Assembly: GCF_038502225.1 (NCBI RefSeq)
Contig: NC_091352.1
Coordinates: forward strand, 23,500,803 to 23,564,802
DNA length: 64,000 nucleotides
Origin: Cherax quadricarinatus
Lineage: Eukaryota > Arthropoda > Malacostraca > Decapoda > Parastacidae
Direction of reading: 5' to 3'
The notes under the pieces were generated by a model, which saw only the letters and a list, made by a program, of their open reading frames with translations, was not told where the DNA came from and did no database searches. This document shows, in pieces, positions 10,201 through 25,200 of this stretch (positions are counted from its first letter, which is position 1; each line of letters starts with the position of its first letter). Both the position numbers and the translations under genes were made by a program.

Positions 10201-13200
10201 ACCATTGTTGCTAGTTCAGTTCAGACCACCATTGTTGCTAGTTCAGTTCAGACCACCATTGTTGCTAGTTCAGTTCAGACCACCATTGTTGCTAGTTCAG
10301 TTCAGATAACCATTATTGCTAGTTCAGTTCAGACCACCATTATTGTTAGTTCAGTTCAGACCACCGTTGTTGCTGGTTCAGTTCAGACCACCATTGTTGC
10401 TAGTTCAGTTCAGACCACCATTATAGCTAGTTCAGTTCAGACCACCATTATTGCTAGTTCGGTTACGACCACCATTATTGCTAGTTCAGTTAAGACCACC
10501 ATTATTGCTAGTTCAGTACAGACAACCGTTGTTGCTAGTTCAGTTCAGACCACCATTGTTGCTAGTTCAGTTCAGACCACAATTGTTGCTAGTTCAGTTC
10601 AGACCACCGTTGTTGCTAGTTCAGTTCAGACCACCATTGCTGCTAGATCAGTTCAGACCACCATAGTTGCTAGTTCAGTTCAGACCACCATTGTTGCTGG
10701 TTCAGTTCAGATCACCATTGTTGCTGGTTCAGTTCAGACCACCATTGTTGCTAGTTCAGTTCAGACCACCATTATTGCTAGTTCAGTTCAGACCACCATT
10801 GTTGCTAGTTCAGTTCAGACCACCATTGTTGCTAGTTCAGTTCAGACCACCATTGTTGCTAGTTCAGTTCAGACCACCATTGTTGCTAGTTCAGTTCAGA
10901 CCACCATTGTTGCTAGTTCAGTTCAGACCACCGTTGTTGCTAGTTCAGTTCAGACCACCATTATTGCTAGTTCAGTTCAGACCACCATTGTTGCTAGTTC
11001 AGTTCAGACCACCATTGTTGCTAGTTCAGTTCAGACCATTGTTGCTAGTTCAGTTCAGACCACCGTTTTTGCTAGTTCAGTTCAGATCACCATTATTGTT
11101 AGTTCAGTTCAGACCACCATTGTTGCTAGTTCAGTTCAGACCACCATTGTTGCTAGTTCAGATCAGACCACCATTGTTGCTAGTTCAGTTCAGACCACCA
11201 TTGTTGCTAGTTCTGTTCAGACCACCATTATTGCTAGTTCAGTTCAGACCACCATTGTTGCTAGTTCAGTTCAGACCACCATTGTTGCTGGTTCAGTTCA
11301 GACCACCATTGTTGCTGGTTCACTTCAGACCACCATTGTTGCTAGTTCACTTCAGACCATCATTGTTGTTAGTTCACTTCAGACCACCATTGTTGCTAGT
11401 TCAGTTTAGACCTCCATTGTTGCTAGTTCACTTCAGACAACCATTGTTGCTAGTTCAGTTCAGACCACCATTGTTGCTAGTTCAGTTCAGAACACCATTG
11501 TTGCTAGTTCAGTTCAGGCCACCATTGTTGCCAGTTCAGTTCAGACCACCATGTTGCTAGTTCAGTTCAGATCACCATTCTTGCTAGTTCAGTTCAGGCC
11601 ACCGTTGTTGCTGGTTCAGTTCAGACCACCATTGTTGCTAGTTCAGTTCAGACCACCATTGTTGCTAGTTCAGTTCAGACCACCATTGTTGCTAGTTCAG
11701 TTCAGACCACCATTGTTGCTAGTTCAGTTCAGACCACCATTGTTGCTAGTTCAGTTCAGACCACCATTATTGCTAGTTCAGTTCAGACCACCATTGTTGC
11801 TAGTTCAGTTCAGACCACCATTGTTGCTAGTTCAGTTCAGACCACGGTTATTGCTAGTTCAGTTCAGACCACCGTTGTTGCTGGTTCAGATCAGACCATC
11901 ATTGCTGCTAGTTCAGTTCAGACCACCATTGTTGCTAGTTCAGTTCAGACCAACATTGTTGCTAGTTCAGTTCAGACCACCATTGTTGCTAGTTCAGTTC
12001 AGACCACCATTGTTGCTAGTTCAGTTCAGACCACCATTATTGCTAGTTCAGTTCAGACCTCCATTGTTGCTAGTTTAGTTCAGATCACCATTATTGCTAG
12101 TTCAGTTCAGAACACCTTTGTTGCTGGTTCAGTTCAGACCACCATTGTTGCTAGTTCAGTTCAGACCACCATTATAGCTAGTTCAGTTCAGACCACCATT
12201 ATTGCTAGTTCGGTTACGACCACCATTATTGCTAGTTCAGTTCCGACCACCATTATTGCTAGTTCAGTTCAGACCACCATTGTTGCTAGTTCAGTTCAGA
12301 CCACCGTTGTTGCTGGTTCAGTTCAGACCATTATTGTTGCTAGTTCAGTTCAGACCATTATTGTTGCTAGTTCAGTTCAGACCATTATTGTTGCTAGTTC
12401 AGTTCAGACCATTACTGTTGTAAGTTCAGTTCAGGCCACCATTGTTGCTGGTTCAGTTCAGACCACCATTGTTGCTGGTTCACTTCAGACCACCATTGTC
12501 GCTAGTTCACTTCAGACCACCATTGTTGCTAGTTCACTTCAGACCACCATTGTTGCTAGTTCAGTTTAGACCTCCATTGTTGCTAGTTCACTTCAGACAA
12601 CCATTGTTGCTAGTTCAGTTCAGACCACCATTGTTGCTAGTTCAGTTCAGAACACCATTGTTGCTAGTTCAGTTCAGGCCACCATTGTTGCCAGTTCAGT
12701 TCAGACCACCATGTTGCTAGTTCAGTTCAGACCACCATTGTTGCTAGTTCAGTTCAGGCCACCGTTGTTGCTAGTTCAGTTCAGACCACCATTGTTGCTA
12801 GTTCAGTTCAGACCACCATTGTTGCTAGTTCACTTCAGAAAACCATTGTTGCTAGTTCAGGTCAGGCCACCGTTGTTGCTAGTTCAGTTCAGACCACCAT
12901 TGTTGCGAGTTCAGTTCAGACCACCATTATTGCTAGTTCAGTTCAGACCACCGTTGTTGCTAGTTCAGTTCTGACCATTATTGTTGCTAGTACAGTTTAG
13001 ACCACCATTGTTGCTAGTTCAGTTCAGACCACCATTGTTGCTAGTTCAGTTAAGACCACCATTATTGCTAGTTCAGTTCAGACCACAATTGTTGCTAGTT
13101 CAGTTCAGACCACCATTGTTGCTAGTTCAGTTCAGACCACCGTTGTTGCTAGTTCAGTTCAGACCACCATTGTTGCTAGTTCAGTTCAGACCACCATTGT

Positions 13201-16200
13201 TGCTAGTTCAGTTCAGACCACCATTGTTGCTAGTTCAGTTCAGACCACCATTGTTGCTAGTTCAGTTCAGACCACCATTGTTGCTAGTTCAGTTCAGACC
13301 ACCATTGTTGCTAGTTCAGTTCAGACCACCATTGTTGCTAGTTCAGTTCAGACCACCATTGTTGCTAGTTCAGTTCAGACCACCATTGTTGCTAGTTCAG
13401 TTCAGACCACCATTGTTGCTAGTTCAGTTCAGACCACCATTGTTGCTAGTTCAGTTCAGACCACCATTGTTGCTAGTTCAGTTCAGACCACCATTATTGC
13501 TAGTTCAGTTCAGACCACCATTGTTGCTAGTTCAGTTCAGACCACCATTGTTGCTAGTTCAGTTCAGACCACCATTGTTGCTAGTTCAGTTCAGACCACC
13601 ATTGTTGCAAGTTCAGTTCAGACCACCATTGTTGCTAGTTCAGTTCAGACCACCATTGTTGCTAGTTCAGTTCAGACCACCATTGTTGCTAGTTCAGTTC
13701 AGACCACCATTGTTGCTAGTTCAGTTCAGACTACCATTTTTGCTAGTTCAGTTCAGACCACCATTGTTGCTAGTTCAGTTCAGACCACCATTGTTGCTAG
13801 TTCAGTTCAGACCACCATTGTTGCTAGTTCAGTTCAGACCACCATTGTTGCTAGTTCAGTTCAGACCACCATTGTTGCTAGTTCAGTTCAGACCACCATT
13901 GTTGCTAGTTCAGTTCAGACCACCATTGTTGCTAGTTCAGTTCAGACCACCATTGTTGCTAGTTCAGTTCAGACCACCATTATTGCTAGTTCAGTTCAGA
14001 CCACCATTGTTGCTAGTTCAGTTCAGACCACCATTGTTGCTAGTTCAGTTCAGACCACCATTGTTGCTAGTTCAGTTCAGACCACCATTATTGCTAGTTC
14101 AGTTCAGACCACCATTGTTGCTAGTTCAGTTCAGACCACCATTGTTGCTAGTTCAGTTCAGACCACCATTGTTGCTAGTTCAGTTCAGACCACCATTGTT
14201 GCTAGTTCAGTTCAGACCACCATTGTTGCTAGTTCAGTTCAGACCACCATTGTTGCTAGTTCAGTTCAGACCACCATTGTTGCTAGTTCAGTTCAGACCA
14301 CCATTGTTGCTAGTTCAGTTCAGACCACCATTGTTGCTAGTTCAGTTCAGACCACCATTATTGCTAGTTCAGTTCAGACCACCATTATTGCTAGTTCAGT
14401 TCAGACCACCATTGTTGCTAGTTCAGTTCAGACCACCATTATTGCTAGTTCAGTTCAGACCACCATTGTTGCTAGTTCAGTTCAGACCACCATTGTTGCT
14501 AGTTCAGTTCAGACCACCATTATTGCTAGTTCAGTTCAGACCACCATTGTTGCTAGTTCAGTTCAGACCACCATTGTTGCTAGTTCAGTTCAGACCACCA
14601 TTGTTGCTGGTTCAGTTCAGACCACCATTGTTGCTAGTTCAGTTCAGACCACCATTGTTGCTAGTTCAGTTCAGACCACCATTGTTGCTAGTTCAGTTCA
14701 GACCACCATTGTTGCTAGTTCAGTTCAGACCACCATTGTTGCTAGTTCAGTTCAGACCACCATTGTTGCTAGTTCAGTTCAGAACACCATTGTTGCTAGT
14801 TCAGTTCAGGCCACCATTGTTGCTAGTTCAGTTCAGACCACCATTGTTGCTAGTTCAGTTCAGACCACCATTGTTGCTAGTTCAGTTCAGACCACCATTG
14901 TTGCTGGTTCAGTTCAGACCACCATTGTTGCTAGTTCAGTTCAGACCACCATTGTTGCTAGTTCAGTTCAGACCACCATTGTTGCTAGTTCAGTTCAGAC
15001 CACCGTTGTTGCTAGTTCAGTTCAGACCACCATTATTGCTAGTTCATTTCGGACCACCATTGTTGCTAGTTCAGTTCAGACCACCATTGTTGCTAGTTCA
15101 GTTTAGACCAATATTGTTGCTAGTTCAGTTCAGACCACCATTATTGCTAGTTCAGTTCAGACCACCATTGTTGCTTGTTCAGTTCAGACCACCATTGTTG
15201 CTAGTTCAGTTCAGACCACCATTGTTGCTAGTTCAGTTCAGACCACCATTGTTGCTAGTTCAGTTCAGACCACCATTGTTGCTAGTTCAGTTCAGACCAC
15301 CATTGTTGCTAGTTCAGTTCAGACCACCATTGTTGCTAGTTCAGTTCAGACCACCATTGTTGCTAGTTCAGTTCAGACCACCATTATTGCTAGTTCAGTT
15401 CAGACCACCATTGTTGCTAGTTCAGTTCAGATCACCATTATTGCTAGTTCAGTTCAGACCACCATTATTGCTAGTTCAGTTCAGACCACCTTTGTTGCTG
15501 GTTCAGTTTAGACCACCATTGATGCTAGTTCAGTTCAGACCATTATTGCTAGTTCAGTTCAGACCACCATTATTGCTAGTTCGGTTACGACCACCATTAT
15601 TGCTAGTTCAGTTCCGACCACAATTATTGCTAGTTCAGTACAGACAACCGTTGTTGCTGGTTCAGTTCAGACCACCGTTGTTGCTGGTTCAGTTCAGACC
15701 ATTATTGTTGCTAGTTCAGTTCAGACCATTATTGTTGCTAGTTCAGTTCAGACCATTATTGTTGCTAGTTCAGTTCAGACCATTACTGTTGTAAGTTCAG
15801 TTCAGACCACCATTGTTGCTAGTTCAGTTCAGGCCACCATTGTTGCTGGTTCAGTTCAGACCACCATTGTTGCTGGTTCACTTCAGACCACCATTGTTGC
15901 TAGTTCACTTCAGACCATCATTGTTGTTAGTTCACTTCAGACCACCATTGTTGCTAGTTCAGTTTAGACCTCCATTGTTGCTAGTTCACTTCAGACAACC
16001 ATTGTTGCTAGTTCAGTTCAGACCACCATTGTTGCTAGTTCAGTTCAGACCACCATTGTTGCTAGTTCAGTTCAGACCACCATTGTTGCTAGTTCAGTTC
16101 AGACCACCATTGTTGCTAGTTCAGTTCAGACCACCATTGTTGCTAGTTCAGTTCAGACCACCGTTGTTGCTAGTTCAGTTCAGACCACCATTATTGCTAG

Positions 16201-19200
16201 TTCAGTTCAGACCACCATTGTTGCTAGTTCAGTTCAGACCACCATTGTTGCTAGTTCAGTTCAGACCACCATTGTTGCTAGTTCAGTTCAGACCACCATT
16301 GTTGCTAGTTCAGTTCAGACCACCATTGTTGCTAGTTCAGTTCAGACCACCATTGTTGCTAGTTCAGTTCAGACCACCATTGTTGCTAGTTCAGTTCAGA
16401 CCACCATTGTTGCTAGTTCAGTTCAGACCACCATTGTTGCTAGTTCAGTTCAGACCACCATTGTTGCTAGTTCAGTTCAGACCACCATTGTTGCTAGTTC
16501 AGTTCAGACCACCATTGTTGCTAGTTCAGTTCAGACAACCATTGTTGCTAGTTCAGTTCAGACCACCATTGTTGCTAGTTCAGTTCAGACCACCATTGTT
16601 GCTAGTTCAGTTCAGACCACCATTGTTGCTAGTTCAGTTCAGACCACCATTGTTGCTAGTTCAGTTCAGACCACCATTGTTGCTTGTTCAGTTCAGACCA
16701 CCATTGTTGCTAGTTCAGTTCAGACCACCATTGTTGCTAGTTCAGTTCAGACCACCATTGTTGCTAGTTTAGTTCAGACCACCATTGTTGCTAGTTCAGT
16801 TCAGACCACCGTTTTTGCTAGTTCAGTTCAGATCACCATTATTGTTAGTTCAGTTCAGACCACCATTGTTGCTAGTTCAGTTCAGACCACCATTGTTGCT
16901 AGTTCAGATCAGACCACCATTGTTGCTAGTTCAGTTCAGACCACCATTGTTGCTAGTTCAGTTCAGACCACAATTATTGCTAGTTCAGTTCAGACCACCA
17001 TTGTTGCTAGTTCAGTTCAGACCACCATTGTTGCTAGTTCAGTTCAGACCACCATTGTTGCTAGTTCAGTTCAGACCACCATTGTTGCTAGTTCAGTTCA
17101 GACCACCATTGTTGCTAGTTCAGTTCAGACCACCATTGTTGCTAGTTCAGTTCAGAACACCATTGTTGCTAGTTCAGTTCAGACCACCATTGTTGCTAGT
17201 TCAGTTCAGACCACCACTGTTGCTAGTTCAGTTCAGACCACCATTGTTGCTAGTTCAGTTCAGACCACCGTTATTGCTAGTTCAGTTCAGACCACCATTG
17301 TTGCTAGTTCAGTTCAGACCATCAATTTTGCTAGTTCAGTTCAGACCACCATTGTTGCTAGTTCAGTTCAGAAAAACATTGTTGCTAGTTCAGTTCAGAC
17401 CACCATTGTTGCTAGTTCAGTTCAGACCACCACTGTTGCTAGTTCAGTTCAGACCACCATTGTTGCTAGTTCAGTTCAGACCACCGTTATTGCTAGTTCA
17501 GTTCAGACCACCATTGTTGCTAGTTCAGTTCAGACCACCATTGTTGCTAGTTCAGTTAAGAAAACCGTTGTTGCTAGTTCAGTTCAGACCACAGTTGTTG
17601 CTAGTTCAGTACAGACCACCATTATTGCTAGTTCAGTTCAGACCACCATTGTTGCTTGTTCAGTTCAGACCATCATTGTTGCTAGTTCAGTTCAGACCAC
17701 CATTGTTGCTAGTTCAGTTCAGACAACCATTGTTGCTAGTTCAGTTCAGACCACCATTGTTGCTAGTTCAGTTCAGACCACCATTGTTGCTAGTTCAGTT
17801 CAGACCACCATTGTTGCTAGTTCAGTTCAGACCACCATTATTGCTAGTTCAGTTCAGACCACCATTGTTGCTAGTTCAGTTCAGACCACCATTATTGCTA
17901 GTTCAGTTCAGACCACCATTGTTGCTAGTTCAGTTCAGACCACCATTGTTGCTAGTTCAGTTCAGACCACCATTGTTGCTAGTTCAGTTCAGACCACCAT
18001 TGTTGCTAGTTCAGTTCAGACCACCATTGTTGCTAGTTCAGTTCAGACCACCATTGTTGCTAGTTCAGTTCAGACCACCATTGTTGCTAGTTCAGTTCAG
18101 ACCACCATTGTTGCTAGTTCAGTTCAGACCACCATTGTTGCTAGTTCAGTTCAGACCACCATTGTTGCTAGTTCAGTTCAGACCACCATTGTTGCTAGTT
18201 CAGTTCAGACCACGATTGTTGCTAGTTCAGTTCAGACCACCATTGTTGCTAGTTCAGTTCAGACCACCAATGTTGCTAGTTCAGTTCAGACCACCATTGT
18301 TGCTAGTTCAGTTCAGACCACCATTGTTGCTAGTTCAGTTCAGACCACCATTGTTGCTAGTTCAGTTCAGACCACCATTATTGCTAGTTCAGTTCAGACC
18401 ACCATTGTTGCTAGTTCAGTTCAGACCACCATTGTTGCTAGTTCAGTTCAGACCACCATTGTTGCTAGTTCAGTTCAGACCACCATTGTTGCTAGTTCAG
18501 TTCAAATAACCATTGTTGCTAGTTTAGTTCAGACCACCATTGTTGCTAGTTCAGTTCAGACCACCGTTGTTGCTAGTTCAGTTCAGACCACCATTGTTGC
18601 TAGTTCAGTTCAGACGACCATTGTTGCTAGTTCAGTTCAGACCACCATTGTTGCTAGTTCAGTTCAGACCGCCATTGTTGCTAGTTCAGTTCAGACCACC
18701 ATTGTTGCTAGTTCAGTTCAGACCACCATTGTTGCTAGTTCAGTTCAGACCACCATTGTTGCTAGTTCAGTTCAGACCACCATTATTGCTAGTTCAGTTC
18801 AGACCACCATTGTTGCTAGTTCAGTTCAGACCACCATTGTTGCTAGTTCAGTTCAGACCACCATTGTTGCTAGTTCAGTTCAGACCACCATTGTTGCTAG
18901 TTCAGTTCAGACCACCATTGTTGCTAGTTCAGTTCAGACCACCATTGCTGCTAGTTCAGTTCAGACCACCATTGTTGCTAGTTCAGTTCAGACCACCATT
19001 GTTGCTAGTTCAGTTCAGACCACCATTGTTGCTAGTTCAGTTCAGACCACCATTGTTCCTAGTTCAGTTCAGACCACCATTGTTGCTAGGTCAGTTCAGA
19101 CCACCATTGTTGCTAGTTCAGTTCAGACCAATATTGTTGCTAGTTCAGTTCAGACCACCATTGTTGCTAGTTCAGTTCAGACCACCATTGTTGCTAGTTT

Positions 19201-22200
19201 AGTTCAGACCAACATTGTTGCTAGTTCAGTTCAGACCACCATTGTTGCTAGTTCAGTTCAGACCACCATTGTTGCTAGTTCAGTTCAGACCACCATTGTT
19301 GCTAGTTCAGTTCAGACCACCATTGTTGCTAGTTCAGTTCAGACCACCATTGTTGCTAGTTCAGTTCAGACCACCATTGTTGCTAGTTCAGTTCAGACCA
19401 CCATTGTTGCTAGTTCAGTTCAGACCACCATTGTTGCTAGTTCAGTTCAGACCACCATTATTGCTAGTTCAGTTCAGACCACCATTGTTGCTAGTTCAGT
19501 TCAGACCACCATTGTTGCTAGTTCAGTTCAGACCACCATTGTTGCTAGTTCAGTTCAGACCACCATTGTTGCTAGTTCAGTTCAGACCACAATTGTTACT
19601 AGTTCAGTTCAGACCACCATTGTTGCTAGTTCAGTTCAGACCACTATTGTTGCTAGTTCAGTTCAGACCACCATTGTTGCTAGTTCAGTTCAGACCACCA
19701 TTGTTGCTAGTTCAGTTCAGACCACCGTTGTTGCTAGTTCAGTTCAGACTACCATTATTGCTAGTTCAGTTCAGACCACCATTGTTGCTAGTTCAGTTCA
19801 GACCACCATTGTTGCTAGTTCAGTTCAGACCACCATTGTTGCTAGTTCAGTTCAGACCACCATTGTTGCTAGTTCAGTTCAGACCACCATTGTTGCTAGT
19901 TCAGTTCAGACCACCATTGTTGCTAGTTCAGTTCAGACCACCATTGTTGCTAGTTCAGTTCAGACCACAATTGTTGCTAGTTCAGTTAAGACCACCGTTG
20001 GTGCTAGTTCAGTTCAGACCACCATTGTTGCTAGTTCAGTTCAGACCACCATTGTTGCTAGTTCAGTTCAGGCCACCATGTTGCTAGTTCAGTTCAGACC
20101 AACATTGTTGATAGTTCAGTTCAGACCACCATTGTTGCTAGTTCAGTTCAGACCACCATTGTTGCTAGTTCAGTTCAGACCACCATTGTTGCTAGTTCAG
20201 TTAAGACCACCATTATTGCTAGTTCAGTTCAGACCACCATTGTTGCTAGTTCAGGTCAGACCACCATTGTTGCTAGTTCAGTTCAGACCACCATTATTGC
20301 TAGTTCAGTTCAGACCACCATTGTTGCTAATTCAGATCAGACCACTATTGTTGCTAGTTCAGTTCAGACCACAATTATTGCTAGTTCAGTTCAGACCACC
20401 ATTATTGCTAGTTCAGTTCAGACCACCGTTGTTGCTAGTTCAGTTCAGACCACCATTGTTGCTAGTTCAGTTCAGACCACCATTGTTGCTAGTTCAGTTC
20501 AGACCACCATTGTTGCTAGTTCAGTTCAGACCACCATTATTGCTAGTTCAGTTCAGACCACCATTGTTGCTAGTTCAGTTCAGACCACCATTGTTGCTAG
20601 TTCAGTTCAGACCACCATTGTTGCTAGTTCAGTTCAGACCACCATTGTTGCTGGTTCAGTTCAGACCACCATTGTTGCTAGTTCAGTTCAGACCACCATT
20701 GTTGCTAGTTCAGTTCAGACCACCATTGTTGCTGGTTCAGTTCAGACCACCATTGTTGCTGGTTCAGTTCAGAACACCATTGTTGCTGGTTCAGTTCAGA
20801 CCACCATTGTTGCTGGTTCAGTTCAAATCACCATTGTTGCTAGTTCAGTTCAGACCACCATTGTTGCTAGTTCAGTTAAGATCACCATTGCTGTTGGTTC
20901 AGTTCAGATCACCATTGTTGCTGGTTCAGTTCAGATCACCATTGTTGCTGGTTTAGTTCAGACCACCATTGTTGCTGGTTCAGTTCAGACCACCATTGTT
21001 GCTGGTTCAGTTCAGATCACCATTGTTGCTGGTTCAATTCAGATCACCATTGTTGCTGTTTCAGTTCAGATCACAATTGTTGCTGGTTCAGTTAAGATCA
21101 CGATTGTTGCTGGTTCAGTTCAGATCACCATTGTTGCTGGATCAGTTCAGGCCACCATTGTTGCTGGTTCAGTTCTGATCACCATAGTTGCTGGTTCAGT
21201 TCAGATCACCATTGTTGCTGATTCAGTTCAGACCACCATTATTGCTGGTTCAGTTCAGACCACCATTGGTGCTAGTTCAGTTCAGACCACCATTGTTGCT
21301 AGTTCAGTTCAGACCACCATTGTTGCTAGTTCAGTTAAGACCACCGTTGTTCCTAGTTCAGTTTAGACCACCATTGTTGCTAGTTCAGTTCAGACCACCA
21401 TTGTTGCTAGTTCAGTTCAGACCACCATTATTGCTAGATCAGTTCAGACCACCGTTATTGCTAGTTCAGTTCAGACCACAGTTGTTGCTGGTTCAGATCA
21501 GACCACCATTGTTGCTAGTTCAGTTCAGACCACCATTGTTGCTAGTTCAGTTCAGACCACCATTGTTGCTAGTTCAGTTCAGACCACCGTTGTTGCTAGT
21601 TCAGTTCAGACCACCATTATTGCTAGTTCAGTTCAGACCACCGTTATTGCTAGTTCAGTTCAGACCACCGTTGTTGCTGGTTCAGATCAGACCACCATTG
21701 TTGCTAGTTCAGTTCAGACCACCATTGTTGCTAGTTCAGTTCAGACCACCATTGTTGCTAGTTCAGTTCAGACCACCATTGTTGCTAGTTCAGTTCAGAC
21801 CACCATTATTGCTAGTTCAGTTCAGACCACCATTGTTGCTAGTTCAGTTCAGATCACCATTATTGCTAGTTCAGTTCAGACCACCATTATTGCTAGTTCA
21901 GTTCAGACCACCGTAGTTGCTGGTTCAGTTCAGACCACCATTGATGCTAGTTCAGTTCAGACCATTATTGCTAGTTCAGTTCAGACCATTATTGCTAGTT
22001 CAGTTCAGACCACCATTATTGCTAGTTCGGTTACGACCACCATTATTGCTAGTTCAGTTCCGATCACAGTTATTGCTAGTTCAGTACAGACAACCGTTGT
22101 TCCTGGTTCAGTTCAGACCACCGTTGTTGCTGGTTCAGTTAAGACCATTATAGTTGCTAGTTCAGTTCAGACCATTATTGTTGCTAGTTCAGTTCAGACC

Positions 22201-25200
22201 ATTATTGTTGCTAGTTCAGTTCAGACCACCATTATTGCTAGTTCAGTTCAGACCACCATTGTTGCTAGTTCAGTTCAGACCACCGTTGTTGCTAGTTCAT
22301 TTCAGACCACCATTGTTGCTAGTTCAGTTCAGAACACCATTGTTGCTAGTTCAGTTCAGGCCACCATTGTTGCCAGTTCAGTTCAGACCACCATGTTGCT
22401 AGTTCAGTTCAGACCACCATTGTTGAAAGTTCAGTTCAGGCCACCGTTGTTGCTAGTTCAGTTCAGACCACCATTATTGCTAGTTCAGTTCAGACCACCG
22501 TTGTTGCTAGTTCAGTTCAGACCACCATTATTGCTAGTTCAGTTCAGACCACCATTGTTGCTAGTTCAGTTCAGACCACCATTGTTGCTAGTTCAGTTCA
22601 GACCACCATTGTTGCTAGTTCAGTTCAGACCACCATTGTTGCTAGTTCAGTTCAGACCACCATTGTTGCTAGTTCAGTTCAGACCACCATTGTTGCTAGT
22701 TCAGTTCAGACCACCATTGTTGCTAGTTCAGTTCAGACCACCATTGTTGCTAGTTCAGTTCAGACCACCATTGTTGCTAGTTCAGTTCAGACCACCATTG
22801 TTGCTAGTTCAGTTCAGACCACCATTATTGCTAGTTCAGTTCAGACCACCATTGTTGCTAGTTCAGTTCAGACCACCATTGTTGCTAGTTCAGTTCAGAC
22901 CACCATTGTTGCTTGTTCAGTTCAGACCACCATTGTTGCTAGTTCAGTTCAGACCACCATTATAGCTAGTTCGGTTCAGACCACTATTGTTGCTAGTTCA
23001 GTTCTGACCATTATTGTTGCTAGTACAGTTCAGACCACCATTGTTGCTAGTTCAGTTCAGACCACCATTGTTGCTTGTTCAGTTAAGACCACCATTATTG
23101 TAGTTCAGTTCAGACCACCATTATTGCTAGTTCAGTTCAGACCACCATTGTTGCTAGTTCAGTTCAGACCACCATTGTTGCTAGTTCAGTTCAGACCACC
23201 ATTGTTGCTGGTTCAGTTCAGACCACCATTGTTGCTAGTTCAGTTCAGACCACCATTGTTGCTAGCTCAGTTCAGACCACCATTGTTGCTAGTTTAGTTC
23301 AGACTACCATTGTTGCTAGTTCAGTTCAGACCACCATTGTTGCTAGTTCAGTTCAGACCACCATTGTTGCTAGTTCAGATCAGACCACCATTGTTGCTAG
23401 TTCAGTTCAGACCACCATTGTTGCTAGTTCAGTTCAGACCACCATTGTTGCTAGTTCAGTTCAGACCACCATTGTTGCTAGTTCAGTTCAGACCACCATT
23501 GTTGCTAGTTCAGTTCAGGCCACCATTGTTGCCAGTTCAGTTCAGACCACCATTGTTGCTAGTTCAGTTCAGACCACCATTGTTGCTAGTTCAGTTCAGA
23601 CCACCGTTGTTGCTAGTTCAGTTCAGACCACCATTGTTGCTAGTTCAGTTCAGACCACCATTGTTGCTAGTTCAGTTCAGACCACCATTATTGCTAGTTC
23701 AGTTCAGACCACCATTGTTGCCAGTTCTGTTCAGACCACCATTGTTGCTAGTTCAGTTCAGACCACCATTGTTGCTAGTTCAGTTCAGACCACCATTGTT
23801 GCTAGTTCAGTTCAGACCACAATTGTTCATAATTCAGTTCAGACCACCATTGTTGCTAGTTCAGTTCAGAACACCATTGTTGCTAGTTCAGTTCAGACCA
23901 CCATTATAGCTAGTTCAGTTCAGACCACCATTATTGCTAGTTCAGTTCAGACCACGGTTATTGCTAGTTCAGTTCAGACCACCGTTGTTGCTGGTTCAGA
24001 TCAGACCACCATTGCTGCTAGTTCAGTTTAGACCACCATTGTTGCTAGTTCAGTTCAGACCACCATTGTTGCTAGTTCAGTTCAGACCACCATTGTTGCT
24101 AGTTCAGTTCAGACCACCATTGTTGCAAGTTCAGTTCAGACCACCATTATTGCTAGTTCAGTTCAGACCACCATTGTTGCTAGTTCAGTTCAGATCACCA
24201 TTATTGCTAGTTCAGTTCATACCACCATTATTGCTATTTCAGTTCAGACCTCCTTTGTTGCTGGTTCAGTTCAGACCACCATTGTTGCTAGTTCAGTTCA
24301 GACCACCATTATAGCTAGTTCAGTTCAGACCACCATTATTGCTAGTTCGGTTACGACCACCATTATTGCTAGTTCAGTTCTGACCACCATTATTGCTAGT
24401 TCAGTACAGACAACCATTGTTGCTGGTTCAGTTCAGACCACCGTTGTTGCTGGTTCAGTTCAGACCATTATTGTTGCTAGTTCAGTTCAGACCATTATTG
24501 TTGCTAGTTCAGTTCAGACCATTATTGTTGCTAGTTCAGTTCAGACCATTACTGTTGTAAGTTCAGTTCAGACCACTATAGTTGCTAGTTCAGTTCAGGC
24601 CACCATTGTTGCTGGTTCAGTTCAGACCACAATTGTTGCTAGTTCAGTTTAGACCTCCATTGTTGCTAGTTCACTTCAGACCACCATTGTTGCTAGTTCA
24701 GTTCAGACCACCATTGTTGCTAGTTCAGTTCAGACCACCATTGTTGCTAGTTCAGTTCAGACCACCATTGTTGCTAGTTCAGTTCAGACCACCGTTGTTG
24801 CTAGTTCAGTTCAGACCACCATTGTTGCTAGTTCAGTTCAGGCCACCGTTGTTGCTAGTTCATTTCAGACCACCATTGTTGCTAGTTCAGTTTAGACCTC
24901 CATTGTTGCTAGTTCACTTCAGACAACCATTGTTGCTAGTTCAGTTCAGACCACCATTGTTGCTAGTTCAGTTCAGAACACCATTGTTGCTATTGTTGCT
25001 AGTTCAGTTCAGACCACCGTTGTTGCTAGTTCCAGTTGTTCAGACCACCATTGTTGCTAGTTCAGTTCAGACCACCATTATTGCTAGTTCAGTTCAGACC
25101 ACCGTTGTTGCTAGTTCAGTTCAGACCACCATTATTGCTAGTTCAGTTCAGACCACCATTGTTGCTAGTTCAGTTCAGACCACCATTGTTGCTAGTTCAG

